Positions 50,128 to 61,794 of a DNA stretch of 64,000 bases are shown piece after piece. Both the position numbers and the translations under genes were made by a program. Origin of the DNA: Tubulanus polymorphus (Eukaryota > Nemertea > Palaeonemertea > Tubulaniformes > Tubulanidae); NCBI RefSeq assembly GCF_964204645.1, contig NC_134025.1, positions 21,670,001 to 21,734,000 on the forward strand, given 5' to 3'. The notes under the pieces were generated by a model, which saw only the letters and a list, made by a program, of their open reading frames with translations, was not told where the DNA came from and did no database searches. Positions within the stretch are counted from its first letter, which is position 1. Each line of letters starts with the position of its first letter.

Positions 50128-50314
50128 AATAAGATAAAATCCCACTATTTACAGATTAAAATAATTTAAAAACCAGAATTTATTTATTCACACCTGACGA
50201 TGATCTCTAGGGTGAGATCGAAACGTCGTGTCTTTTATATATTTTAGATTGAATAAATAAATTCTGGTTTTTAAATTCTTTTAATCTGTAAATAGTGGGA
50301 TTTTATCTTCTTAT
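50128..50314. repeat. Foldback element B2 with hammerhead-like core
   Basis: Arms of about 65 bp: AGATAAAATCCCACTATTTA / TAAATAGTGGGATTTTATCT, then AACCAGAATTTATTTATTC / GAATAAATAAATTCTGGTT. The centre on the plus strand reads CTGACGATGATCTC TAGGGT GAGATCGAAACGTCG: a perfect 6 bp stem between CTGANGA(T) and GAAAC. Confidence 0.75.
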
Positions 50315-51298
50315 CCCTGTCAGATTTCGTCGTCCGGAAATTATGAAATCAGACGCACACACACTCACAGTATGAAGCATCAATTTCTTCCGATATATGG
50401 TCTAATAACGGTATAGAATGTCGCTATCATCCAACAACGCGATCTCGTGAATCATCGTCATCAACGGTAAAAAGATGCCGCCGCGCGACACGGACACAAA
50501 AACCACGTCGTCTTCAATCGAAAGGTAATTTTCTCTAGTCTTGCACTTGTTTTGTTCGTGTGCCGCTTGCAATAGCACACGTCAAAAGGAACTGGAGATT
50601 GACTTTTTAATAGAATCCTAACTCGATTACGAAAACATGTCGGCAAATGTATTAGCCTTTAAAGCGCCTCTATGCAAATGAGCGGGGCGACCACGCACAT
50701 TATATGCGTTCAAGTATTTACACTTATTACCCGGTAATCTAATTAGTTCTGGAGAGTAGAACCCGTCGCAATGCATTTTAAGCACTCGAGTGAAATTGCA
50801 CGATAAACGGCTTAGCCCTCGTTCCTCGTGTACAGCTTCGCCAATGCGATGTCGTTGGTGGTTTAAAACATGTTGGTTTTTTCTTGTATAGTTCGTTGCA
50901 CGACGGCAAATTGCTTGGTTACCTGGTAGCAACGATCACGATGCTAATGGAAATTGGTTGCGTTATATCGAGGAGTACAGAGGCGATGCACGGCGACTAT
51001 GATAAAAACTAAAACTAATTATTTTACGGAAAGGAAAATATGCCGCGCGCGCACAACGCCAGACATGGTGATAAAGCCGAACGCGCACCGAAGTTAATCT
51101 ACTCAACTAGCTAAATAAGTAATCACTCCATTCAGAAAATCTAATGTAATGAAATATCTTATTTAATAAAGATCTATTTGATAAGTGTTTTGATAAAGAG
51201 TCAGCGTCGTTTGAGAGAATATTGCTTTAGATTGTAGATTGCAAGTATTTGGAAAACGTGCATTGGAGTTCTGGTGTCGGAAATTGCCCGTCCTCGCT

Positions 51299-51329
51299 GG
51301 CCAGGGTTACGCCAACACAAACCCTGGCC
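51299..51329. repeat. GC-rich inverted repeat
   Basis: GGCCAGGGTT and AACCCTGGCC, a perfect 10 bp stem with an 11 base loop, in a locally GC-rich stretch (51270-51440). No tRNA or snRNA fold recognised. Confidence 0.5.
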
Positions 51330-52552
51330 GCGAACCCTTCGCTATACATTGCCCGAGATTTCTTGGACGGACAGGTTCGCGCTCAGCGCCCACCAGTCTA
51401 TATATCTAACCAATCAGCTACACTCCGGCGGGAGACAATCAAACCTTGGAAAGCGAGGATGGAAATAGCCATGCGCACTGGATTCCACCATCTGCAATTC
51501 CAGATAAAAGAAAGAAAAATGACGCAAGTTCATTTATGGTCTCCCCTCCTAGTGAAAAGCACTTTCTCGGCGGTTGACTCAAGTAGCCTAATATCATAGT
51601 ATACTAAAAAATCATAGCAAAGGAAAATGAATAAATCCGGCAATACATTATATAGACATCAATTTATTCACCTACGACACATATGTACATTGAATTCATC
51701 GTTATATTACTCTCATCAATTTTTGCTACTGACATTAATTTCTTCGCTCGATCACCAATAAAATTACACGTTTTATGTACAAATTAACGAAAATAAAACA
51801 ACAAAAATAATTTCGTTTATATTCAAATTGAATTGAATTATAAGTAAATCTAAATCTAAATACGTGTATGGACTTTTTGAAGTCTCTCGATACAGCAGGT
51901 TTTATTTGGTGTGTGAATGAATTAGTAAATGACGATTTCTAGGCACAATTTAACAAATAGAATAAATGAAAAAAAAATTTCCATTGACGGCTATGGGTAC
52001 CGAAAAAATCATCGACATTTTTGATCGTATTTCACAATGAAAACCTTCCAGCAAAGGCTTTTCCTTTTAGTAATTTTACTGGAATGCTGACAAGTTAGTC
52101 CGCAATAAACACCCTTGAATATTAACGATATTACACCCCGTGCACGTCGAATTCTCGGAATTCATTAAACGTGTTTTTGATTCAATGACTAGATTAACAT
52201 TCCGTACGGCCGTGCGTTTACCTGCACGGGATTCTAAAAACTAAGATTTCAATTTCTTTCCAGGCCTCAACATTTAGATCCCTGCGCCTGCGCAATGGCT
52301 CGTCTTTCGGTCTACGCCGAAAGTTACCCGTTAAGTCAATAGAAAATAATCGTAACATATTTACAAAAAAACTGAAAAACGAATCGAACCAGTTTTTAAA
52401 AACGTTATCACAACAGAAAACAATCGTGTGTTCCGTGCGTCGAGACGCAGAAATAAAAATAATTCTAAAATATCGTTTGATTGCACATGTATATCCCAAT
52501 TCATGAATTCTCTATAAAGGCACTGCATATGCAGACGACATATAATCACTTT

Positions 52553-52590
52553 TATATTATATATATATATATATATATACATACATATAT
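52553..52590. repeat. TA microsatellite
   Basis: Uninterrupted ATATAT run followed by ACATACATATAT, in the interval downstream of the homeobox gene. Confidence 0.9.
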
Positions 52591-53172
52591 TCAGTGCCGT
52601 TTTAACGTTGTTATTTTACGCGTATTTTGCCTTTACGTTTAAAATATGTATATACCCGATTCATGGAAAACCAGACCTAGTATTAATCTCAAGATTTGAC
52701 GAGCATTGTTTCCGTTTCGTGGCAACTGCCTCAATGTCTTCATTGGAATATGAATCTATAGACATTTAAATATCTCTATTGTAGTAAAAATGATCCTGTG
52801 TCAGCCTCTAATATCGCCCTCCATCGAAAACACAACCGTAACGCCGCGTTGTCGTGTACAAAGCAGTTCTACAAAAAACGTTCTATTCTAAGTTTGATAC
52901 TGGAGTACTGGATTCGACAACGATGGATGTGTGTTGTTCATCCTGAGAGCCGTCAAACTTTTGTTGTACCAATCGTCCTCACCGTGGTCCTGCAAAAAAA
53001 AAACAATTATTGTTTTGGTCCCAAAGAAGAGAAATGTAGTTTTACCAACAAATACGTAGGTACATGACATTGCCATATGCTATTGAATTTGTTAGTTTTG
53101 AATGTTGGAATTCTTGGATGCAACATGATTCCATATAGCCAGATCATATATTATCTTTGATTTCGCTGCAGA

Positions 53173-53398
53173 TACAGTGGAACCTCTTTACAATGAACTT
53201 TAGGGGACCAGAAAATCTGTTCTTTCTAACCATGGCCTCTAAGACAAAGAATCGTTTTAGAGCCCATGTTCTAACCGATAGTTCGCTATATCGCTGTATG
53301 AAATCATTAAAATTGTCTTATTTGGGGTGAAATTCTTGATTTATGATAACCGATAAATCTTCATATCCTAGGTCATTATAACTGGGTCCCACTGTATT
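53173..53398. mobile_element. pogo/mariner-like TIR element, TACAGTGGAACC ends
   Basis: TACAGTGGAACCTC at the left and GGGTCCCACTGTA at the right, about 225 bp apart. Terminal sequence is typical for Tc1/mariner/pogo MITEs with TA targets. Only about 130 bases downstream of the homeobox stop codon, so it may lie in that gene's 3' UTR. Confidence 0.6.
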
Positions 53399-53526
53399 TC
53401 TACAATTTTATCTGATACAACATTTTTAAAAGAATTTGTATCTTTCGATTTAGGACTGTCTGCATTTAATGACCCTAGTTAACGCTTAGGGGATTTTGAT
53501 ATAAGACGTTATCGCATATCTGTATC

Positions 53527-56500
53527 CTATTGATTTACCATTTGCGTCATAGATAGTTCTGTCGCCTTGTCGCCGTGGAATCCGACCAAATAGTTGTCAG
53601 TAGGCATAGAAATTTGCTGCATCTGTCTCGACATTCCGTGCATATTGGTGCCGCCCATCGTTCCCATTCCCGAAAATTGCGCGACCGGTGGGTACGCCTG
53701 AGTCATTTGAGGGTATCGTCCCATGCCGGCCATATTGTTCATGTTGTTGGCAGTGTGATACGGGTACGCGGCTCTCGTAGTCGTCGGGTAAATGTTTCTC
53801 ATCATGCCATTACAGGTGGGTATCACCGGCGATAGTGACTTCGCCAACTGTTTTTCCTGTTTGCGATATTTCGCTCGACGATTTTGAAACCATACCTGAA
53901 ACGAAGCGAAAGAACGGCGTTAAATCGAAGTACCGCAATCAAATTCGTACATTTTTCACCAATGATAAAAACTATATCCGTGTTGTGACGAGAGAATTCC
54001 ACGTTGATAACGAATGACAAAGTCCGAAAATGTTTTCTAAAAGACATTTTCGGGCTTTGTCTTTCGTTGTCATTCTCTCTATTCTCTCTATATCATGCAT
54101 TTTTAATTTTCGATATCATTAAACTGCTTGGTGGACGACTATGGACTTAAACTGTCCGTCATTTTCTTTTTTTGAGAGAGAGCCCGCGATTGAAGATGTA
54201 GAGTAACGTTTTTGAGGGGCTTAAACGTATACAAATCTCCCCCGCATTAGAAATTTAAGCTCTACGCGTTTAAACAATTAAACAATTAGACAGCTTTAAT
54301 GGCACGGGGAAATCCGATACGCAATTTCACGGCGAATAAAGCTTTACAACTCGACGACACTTTGCGAGAAGTATATCAAATTTTCCGACCGAACGAACGC
54401 GAATGAAAGTGTTTTAATTAGCCAGTTCACAGGGGACGTTCTAGTGTGCAATTACGAATGTTAATACGGCGCTTTGCCCCGCAGTATTATCACGAATGTT
54501 TATGAAATGATGATCGCCGGCACGCGCCTTATTCCCAAACGAGATTCATCCGGATCCTGTGACGTTGACCGGAAGGTATCGACGCGTCAACTAAACTTAC
54601 GTAAGGTACATACGAATAGTTTTTTCCGACTAAAAATCTATTCGTGAAAAAATACGTCAAACTGATGATCGAGAAAAATGTAAGAGAAGACTCTTACAAT
54701 GCCGATTCTTAAAAAGTCTGAGTTTGTTAAGCAAACAGAGGTATAAGACATTTTTACATGGGACTGGTTTAATCAAGGACTTGTCGCGCATACTGACTCA
54801 CACCCGGAAGCGCTGTACGGCAGTGTATTGATATTCCGTAGTGTGATCCGCCCGGAAAATTCAATTACAAAATGAATACTCTTTAAGCTTCCCGCAGCAA
54901 ATGTCACTTTTTGCCATTAATTAACTGCTCGGAGCAACGCGCCCCTTGTGTAATGCACAAATTGCCTGCCTTTGCCAGCGGTAAGAATTCGTCGCGTTCA
55001 GCCCGCGTTCTGACGAAAGCCCGCGGGATTTCAGCCAGCCTCAATCGTCTTTTTGATGTTCTTTTGCTCGCGTCTTTCGTGCCTTGTGCATGCAGAGAAG
55101 TATCGGCCGCGATGTTCAGGGGATTATTGAGATTACATTCTCGTTTGGTAGTCGCTGTTAACAAGATGGGCGGGCCGAGCCGGGTAATTTACGCCGCTAA
55201 CGACGTGTGGATTATCTTTGATTCGGTAAAACGCGACGGATACTGCTGCGGAATGATATTAGCCAATAGAATTCGACCAACTCAATTTGCTGCTAGATAA
55301 GAATATTTCATTCAGCATTGATGATACCTATCGACAAATCCGAATAAAGAATACGAATAAGACTGAATCGTTATCTTACGTATATGCCATTAACGTAATA
55401 AACTACAGTTTATACGTCCATCGCGTATGCTCACATGCGCCTGTTTCAAAATGCCATATAAACGTATGTAGTATCATCGGTATACGCTTCCAATTCGTAA
55501 GAGAGCAAAATGTTACGAAATATAGAAAGCGCGTGAGCGCGAAATCTGGAACTTATCTAACCTGATCAGTCGAGCCATTTTTGAGACAGTCATTCGTATT
55601 CAAAACTCATAAACTCTATGCAGGTTATGGGTGCCATCAAAAATTCATAAAGACTAGTCTTTGTGAATTTGTTGGTGCCATGTGAAGTGAAATCGAAGGT
55701 GCTTGAAAAGTATATGAAATGAAATGAAATGAAATATTCAAAAGAATGTGTCCGTGGCCTAGACGACCTAGTAGACGAGTCCTGGAAATATTTTTTTTTG
55801 AAACGCCGTGCCTTGTTGACTCTTATAATTTTCAATCATTTCTTCATCCCATCGATATGCTGGGTAAGCTATATGGCATATGTACGTCAGAAAAGCTTCA
55901 TTACAACTGGCGAGATTTTATGTCCACCAGCAGATTTTTTAAATGTATTCTAACTAACATAAAACGCTGAATGCATTCTCAATGAAATGAGAGTTGATTC
56001 AATAGTCAGTCAGAGAGAAAGACAGATTTGTAAGACTCAAAGTTGATGGCTTTCTATGACTCGAAACGTGAAAACCTTTGAGACTTATGACTGCAGTTCT
56101 TCGTCGAACTTCGTCACTTGCGTTGATATAGTGCATGCAGACATTATGCGGCATCACAAACTGGAAATGCCATCATTCCGGCGTGGCCCCGCCAACCCGT
56201 CCATTAACCGTGAATCTGTCACTCTCTTGAGAACGAAGACACGCAATCGTCCATCTACCATGTTCGGCTTCAGTCTGTAATTGAATTATTCAACCAATTG
56301 CCGACTGTTCGTCACTCGCTACATCACTTCAATTACCCAGCATTGTAAGTAGCGGGATTAAAAGCGATAATGATGACACGACAACACCTGGGCGCATACG
56401 GATCAATGTAGAAACTTTTGCCATGTGTGTTTACATACCCCATCCCACCAGAATTAAAGATAGCAGATTTTGTAATTGTTTCATCCCCGAATTCTATTTT

Positions 56501-59500
56501 TTCTCAAAACGAAAAATGTCAATAAAGGAAATTCGTTGTTGTTACAGAATGATTCTAACAATCTTAATCTTTTCTCTTGAATGTGAATACGGCACTGAAT
56601 AACTCCCATTTTCCTCCTAAAAGAAAATGTCCGTATTACAATTGCACGTAAAATCAATAAATCGGTGATATTTCAGAATGAGCTTGACCTTGCTCGAATT
56701 CAATGATTCTCTGCCACCAGACAAAGATGGTTCTTTAGTTTGTCGACTATGCTTACAAAAGCAACTCGTTCAGAATGATCCTTGAACGGTCTGATACAGA
56801 TACAACTCATTTTCCAATCAATTCTTAATCGTTTTATAGCGCAATACCCTGTAATTTATTGTCACAATTTATCTTTTATAACTGTACGTTGATATCCGGG
56901 ACGGGTCCAGGAATTGTGAATAGGGGGAGGCAAGAAATCCGAGGGCTTGTTGCATACACATACGTAATAGGTATGTACGTGAGCGCTGTAGATGCAAAGT
57001 CTTTACAAGGGGTTTTGGGCCCCCAAGATAACTTTGAAAATATTGATCATTGTCTAGAGCGATTCAAGAACTAAATGTTAATAATTGGTAAATGGTAAAT
57101 TCTTAAATTGTAAAACTGGCAATAATTTGCCAATGTATACTTTTCAAACTTCCTAAGCGAAGTTGTGAAAATTTCATCTTGACAAAAAGTATGGGGCTGG
57201 ATCCACCCTTGAATATTATGTAAACGATTTCGGAAATAGATCAGTCAGAAGAAAAACTGAAAAGACAACGCCAGTGCGTGTACGGAATCGCCCGTCAATA
57301 TGGCTTTACGCTGGTATCATCTACTTGAGGAAATTTGAAAATAACATTTTCACGACGAAACTGAGGCGCGTACGGCGACCGCGTAAGGATTAATTTCAAA
57401 GGACGTTGGTCACGCCACTGGATCTCCCTAAACACGACGCACGATTCAAAACACCGGGCGTGTCACGCGTGCCGATCTGGTAACACGTGCTCGTCTTTAT
57501 TTCTCGCTAAACGCGCATTTCGCAAGCCACGTGTCCTTCACACTTTTCTATTTGAAAAAATATGACAGCCACCGCGTAACATGCGGTCGCCCAATGCAAC
57601 CACTTCCGGCAAAAAATATCCGACGAAATGACTAGAAGAATCGTTTCGTACCCCAGAGATTCTCTGTAATTTTGCGCTCACCGGTTCAGACTAAATCTTG
57701 AACGTAAGAGCATTTTTACAGCATTTTGATATAGCCAGAAACTATTTGACAGAATTGAATTCTTTCTGAATGGTCTGACAAAGCCATCATCACATCTTGC
57801 CGATTTAACTTTGCCAGGTCATGGATGGAAAGAAATAGGAAATCTTTACTTTGAAAAACTTGGTATTATTTCATTTTTCGGCAGCATAGACCTCAGAAAG
57901 TTCTGTGGTCTACTTTGAGAGGTTCCCGAGTTAAAGAGAATGTTCATAAAACCTGAATAGTCGAAAACTGGGTAGTACAGAATGTTAAATTCACACTTTT
58001 AAGAGCTTTTTAGTATCACCGTTGTTGGAATGACCTGGCAATGCCACGTTTTGTCGTATCAACATCGCCAGGTTTCTCGGATAGCAGACCGAAAATCCGT
58101 TGGGAAGAAACCGGGTAAATCTGCACTTTGAAAAGTGTCCTTTATTTCCTTGTTACGCGGCTCTTCTCGTCTGCTCTTCTGCGACTAGCTGTTCTCCCGA
58201 GGGATGACAGATTCCCCATCGAGAGTAATTGTCGCTGAAATCTTTTAAACATGTCTCGCATGCGTTCGTTAATGCTAAGACAAGAATAATTTACGCTGAC
58301 AAGTCATTTACAATAGGAGAGATGCCCAGAACCTTGAAATCCGCCCGCCCGGTGATTAGGTCGCAAAACGAAAATGGCATTAATCGGTGCATTGATAAAA
58401 TATGTATACATTTTGTCCTCGGTATAGATAAAAACAACGCTCGATATATGCCAGCGAATACGGAGAATGAAGCGTATTTTGGTTGGCGGGCGAGAATTTC
58501 ACTTCGGTCCGAAACCTATTCTCTATTAAGACAAAAACGCCCACATCAAACCGTAGGCATATACAAAGTAACAAAACGAGTATTAGAAATAACGGTCCCA
58601 TTTTAATACCGGGTGACACCTTATCTCAAAAAACATCACGATCATGTCGACTTCTGCGAGCTACAATTTTAAAAGATAATAATCTGTTTTGTAGTTCATC
58701 CGATTTTTACAAAGATGACATTAGAGATTTGCTTTCGCTGATTTTCACGATAATGTCATCGCCAATTAGCGGGAAGGGCGCTTGAGCGAGGCGCCGAACA
58801 TTATCCGGGCTTATCTTGACTACGCGGCGCTGGCGCTTTTTAGTTTTAGTGCCGGGTCTTTCATGAAGAATAATCGTGCACAACTTTCCGACAGACGAGA
58901 ACGTTGTTGAGTAACACAAAAACCCTACTTATGGTTAATGCGATCCGTTGGGGAAATGCTTCGACGGAACATCAGAACACATTTCACAGGTCGACGTAGC
59001 GAAACGACTGCTTCGCCCGAAGACACCCGTTAAAGCTTTTAGACAGTTAAGGCTTTTAAACGCTGATGGACCAGCTGGCGAAGATGAGGACGCCAGTTTT
59101 TTTTCGAAGCGATGCTTGCCGCGGAATTAATGCATTAATTGCAGCAAACGATGAACCTGATTCGTTTTGATAACCTTTAAAAAACTTCACCACCATCTGA
59201 CGGTTGATAAAATCACCGATAATGTTTATTTCCATAAAACAGAGCATATATTCTGAAATTGTGCAGGTATTTTGGTGCAGATAAAAATCCCAGTGAATTC
59301 TTCTGTTATTTTTTTTCAAATTATTTACGCTGATTTCAACGTTTGATAAATATGATACATCAATTTTTGTCAATCTGAAAAGTCCAATCTAATCGATTTA
59401 TCTATATTCTGAACTGTAGCATCGTATCGTCTCGCAGGGAAATTAAATGATAGCGACTGAAAGCCAGAGGCCCGGACTCGAACCCCGCCGAATTGAGCGT

Positions 59501-61794
59501 ATTACTCTGTTCTGTCTATTGAGCTGGACCGTTTACCGAACATTGGACATGCAAAAAACTATTAGGAAATCAATACATATTTCATATCGTCCCCTGATGA
59601 AAATCTAATTCTTATACAAAAATAATTCGATTCCTAAAAACTAAAATTTTAATGTATACTACATTTCCGGCTAGGGCAGACACACTGTTCCGATATGTTC
59701 GGATTCGTCATGTCAAATAATACAATTCACTCCTTTTCAAGTCGTCAAGGCTGAAATGGATAATCTTTCTTCATTTCATTTTGTATCGACACTTATAAAG
59801 GCGAATTTCTGCTCTCTACACTGAGGAGACGCGTATATATCTCTATCGGGCCAAAATTTCGACCTCGGTTTCATATATTATAACCGAGCTCGCATCGCGT
59901 TCGCGCGCGCACTATAGCTGATATCTATCGCATTGCAACGATGCAAATTCGATTATTCCGATACAATAGCCGAACTACCGCTGTTTCATCGCTTCCGAGA
60001 CCGGACCGCTGCGAATTCTACGTCGAAGATGTTTATTGAATTATGCAAACAAGGGCGGAGTATTGTTGCCAACAATGTGCGCCGATGGACGCCAGTTCGG
60101 AACCGGGGGCACCGAGAAAATTGCATTACTTATACCTTACTTGGCATTATGTCATTTTATATGACTTGTCACTGTGGTTATCAGTCATAAATAACAATTG
60201 CCTTTTCCTTTTTCGCATCATTTCTTTCCGAGATACGTTCATATACGATACATTTGTGTTTTGATTTTTAGGACGAAGTTACCGAAATGACTAACCTAAC
60301 GTCCGATAAGCGTTAATACTAACGGAAGAAATTAAGAACTCGTTAAAGAAAACGTTAACGAATTTTCAATAAGAAATTCCTATAATCCTTCTATCAGAAT
60401 CGAAATCTCTACATAAATTCAGTCAAGCCTATTGACAGAAGCCTTTCTAGAATTTGGTTTATGGTTTGCTTTTAAATCGACTGATCACGGTGACCGTTTC
60501 GCCAACAACTATTAGAGCCAATGGAAAGACGGATACGACGAGTATCAATATTCTTGATTTTGAAGTAAAAAGTCATGTGCCACCGTTGCAGAAAAACAAG
60601 CCAACGAAACCAGTTACATCGCAGAGTATGCTGAATTTTTATTACAGGGTGGCCATATACCTAGAAATCAGGGGAAAGTCAGGGAATTTTCATTTCTTAG
60701 AAAAGTCAGGGAAAAGTCAGGGATTTTTTTCAGATTGTTAGAACGCTCATAGAATTAAACAGTTTTTATCTAAGTCTTATGTATTTGACTGTGTTAATGG
60801 ATTGGATCAAATAAAAGTAGCCACCTTGTATTAATGTATAGAATCATTTTCTGTCGCGAACTTTTCTATTCATTGTGACAGAAAGATGGATATTTTGACA
60901 GATTTCCACGATAGTGCAAAAGTGTCAATAGTGCACCTTGCGAAATGCCGGGCTTTCGAAGTCATTGTAAAGGAATTATGTTATATTTGATGTTGTGACA
61001 AGTGATCGTCAATTTCGACGTGTAATCTGTGAAAGCTATACACGACAAATTCGCCTCAAGTGTTTGCGTTTCAAGTAGATTTCGGGGCTATGAGTAAATC
61101 TTCGAGTGCGGCTAATCTGAGCAACATTCGAACAAAACCCCGGGCGTTCCTTTGTACGTCGCATCCCACTTAGAGACACCGGGTTAGAAGTGATGCATCT
61201 GTCGTTATAATTTATCGGCCGGCATCTTCCGTGTTGCATCGACACCCACCCGGTCCCCGGTAGTCACCGGAGAAAACTGTCAAATTCAATCATGGTATTT
61301 GTTCGTTACAAATATTAGTATTTGTATGAACAAGATAATCTGATTATTTCACAAAATAAAACACATCGTTATACAGCCGAAATTTCTTATTACCAAGTAT
61401 TTTGTATCTTCATTTTACATGGTTTGCTTGTGGTTTGAGTTTCACGAGCCGGACGCTCGTCACCATATTTCAGCTTTCATATACACGTGCGAATTTTGAC
61501 GATTGAAAACCGATTCATTGATCGAAATACCTCGAAATTGAAGATTGGCACCTACCTGTATTCGAGCTTCGTTGAGTTTCGTGACTCTTGCTAATTCTTC
61601 ACGACAATATATATCTGGATAGTGGCTTTTGGAGAAAGCGGCTTCCAATTCTTGCAGCTGTTCCTGCGTGAATGTGGTTCGGTGCCGCCGCCGCGCCGGT
61701 GTCGGGCAGGTGGCTGGATTATGAGAGGCTGTTGAACCGTGCGATAAACCGCTTCCTGATTCTGTTTTTAATTTTTTGAACGCACCTTCGGGAC
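53527..61794 (-). CDS. prop1: Paired-like homeobox transcription factor, Prop1/unc-42 class (5' incomplete)
   Basis: Nuclear DNA-binding protein; relatives are vertebrate Prop1 (pituitary) and nematode unc-42 (neuron identity). Two exons found: complement(join(53527..53895, 61556..61794)), 202 residues. The homeodomain runs from [17 protein letters not shown] through [17 protein letters not shown] and LNEARIQ in the upstream exon, then [20 protein letters not shown] in the downstream exon; Q at position 50. The intron sits between the Q and V before WFQN, a position common in paired-class genes. The downstream exon continues with a Met/Pro/Tyr-rich tail ending MTQMVNQ; no OAR motif seen. The upstream exon begins in phase 1 ([10 protein letters not shown] after TTTTAG), so at least one further 5' exon with the start codon must exist; I could not identify it up to 64000. 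Prop1/unc-42 rests on KQEKQL and the HYPDIY...LNEARIQ pattern. Confidence 0.85.
54900..55300. other. GC-elevated block in homeobox intron, candidate conserved non-coding element
   Basis: Inside the 7.66 kb homeodomain-splitting intron this block is visibly less AT-rich than its surroundings and open for 129 codons on plus, but with no splice support or protein resemblance. It contains homeodomain-type and TCF-type words close together (GTGGATTATCTTTGATTCGG: GGATTA and CTTTGAT). A further such block is at about 58230-58900. Enhancer function is inference. Confidence 0.3.
55714..55736. repeat. GAAAT microsatellite
   Basis: Four tandem GAAAT units (ATGAAATGAAATGAAATGAA) in the homeobox intron. 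Confidence 0.8.
59464..59536 (-). repeat. tRNA-like sequence, probably a pseudogene
   Basis: Minus strand shows an A-box-like CCAGCTCAATAGACAGAA and a B box GGTTCGAGTCC (59475-59485) at normal spacing. The anticodon stem pairs for only about 3 bp and the T stem is mismatched, so a functional tRNA is unlikely. Confidence 0.3.
60645..60828. mobile_element. hAT-like MITE, CAGGGTGGCC end, homeobox intron
   Basis: CAGGGTGGCCATA at the left, AGTAGCCACCTTG at the right, flanked by the direct repeat TATTA on both sides. Interior repeats AAGTCAGGGAA three times, as in the relative at 923-1158. Confidence 0.6.

Larger units (their letters stand above)
45867..53526. other. 7.7 kb gene-free interval between NWD1-like and homeobox gene
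   Basis: Upstream side of the NWD1-like gene and downstream side of the homeobox gene. No splice-consistent coding exons found on either strand; open frames here (up to 116 codons at 51249-51599) have no recognisable motif. Contains a full MITE C copy, a foldback, a GC-rich inverted repeat at 51299-51329, a TA microsatellite and a TIR element. Part may be the homeobox gene's 3' UTR and regulatory DNA. Confidence 0.5.

Noticed and set aside
51249-51599. Plus-strand frame of 116 codons
   Set aside because: Coincides with a GC-rich inverted repeat, no motif, no splice or poly(A) context.
54911-55300. Plus-strand frame of 129 codons inside the homeobox intron
   Set aside because: No protein resemblance; a GC-elevated stretch keeps frames open by chance. 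Kept only as a candidate non-coding element.
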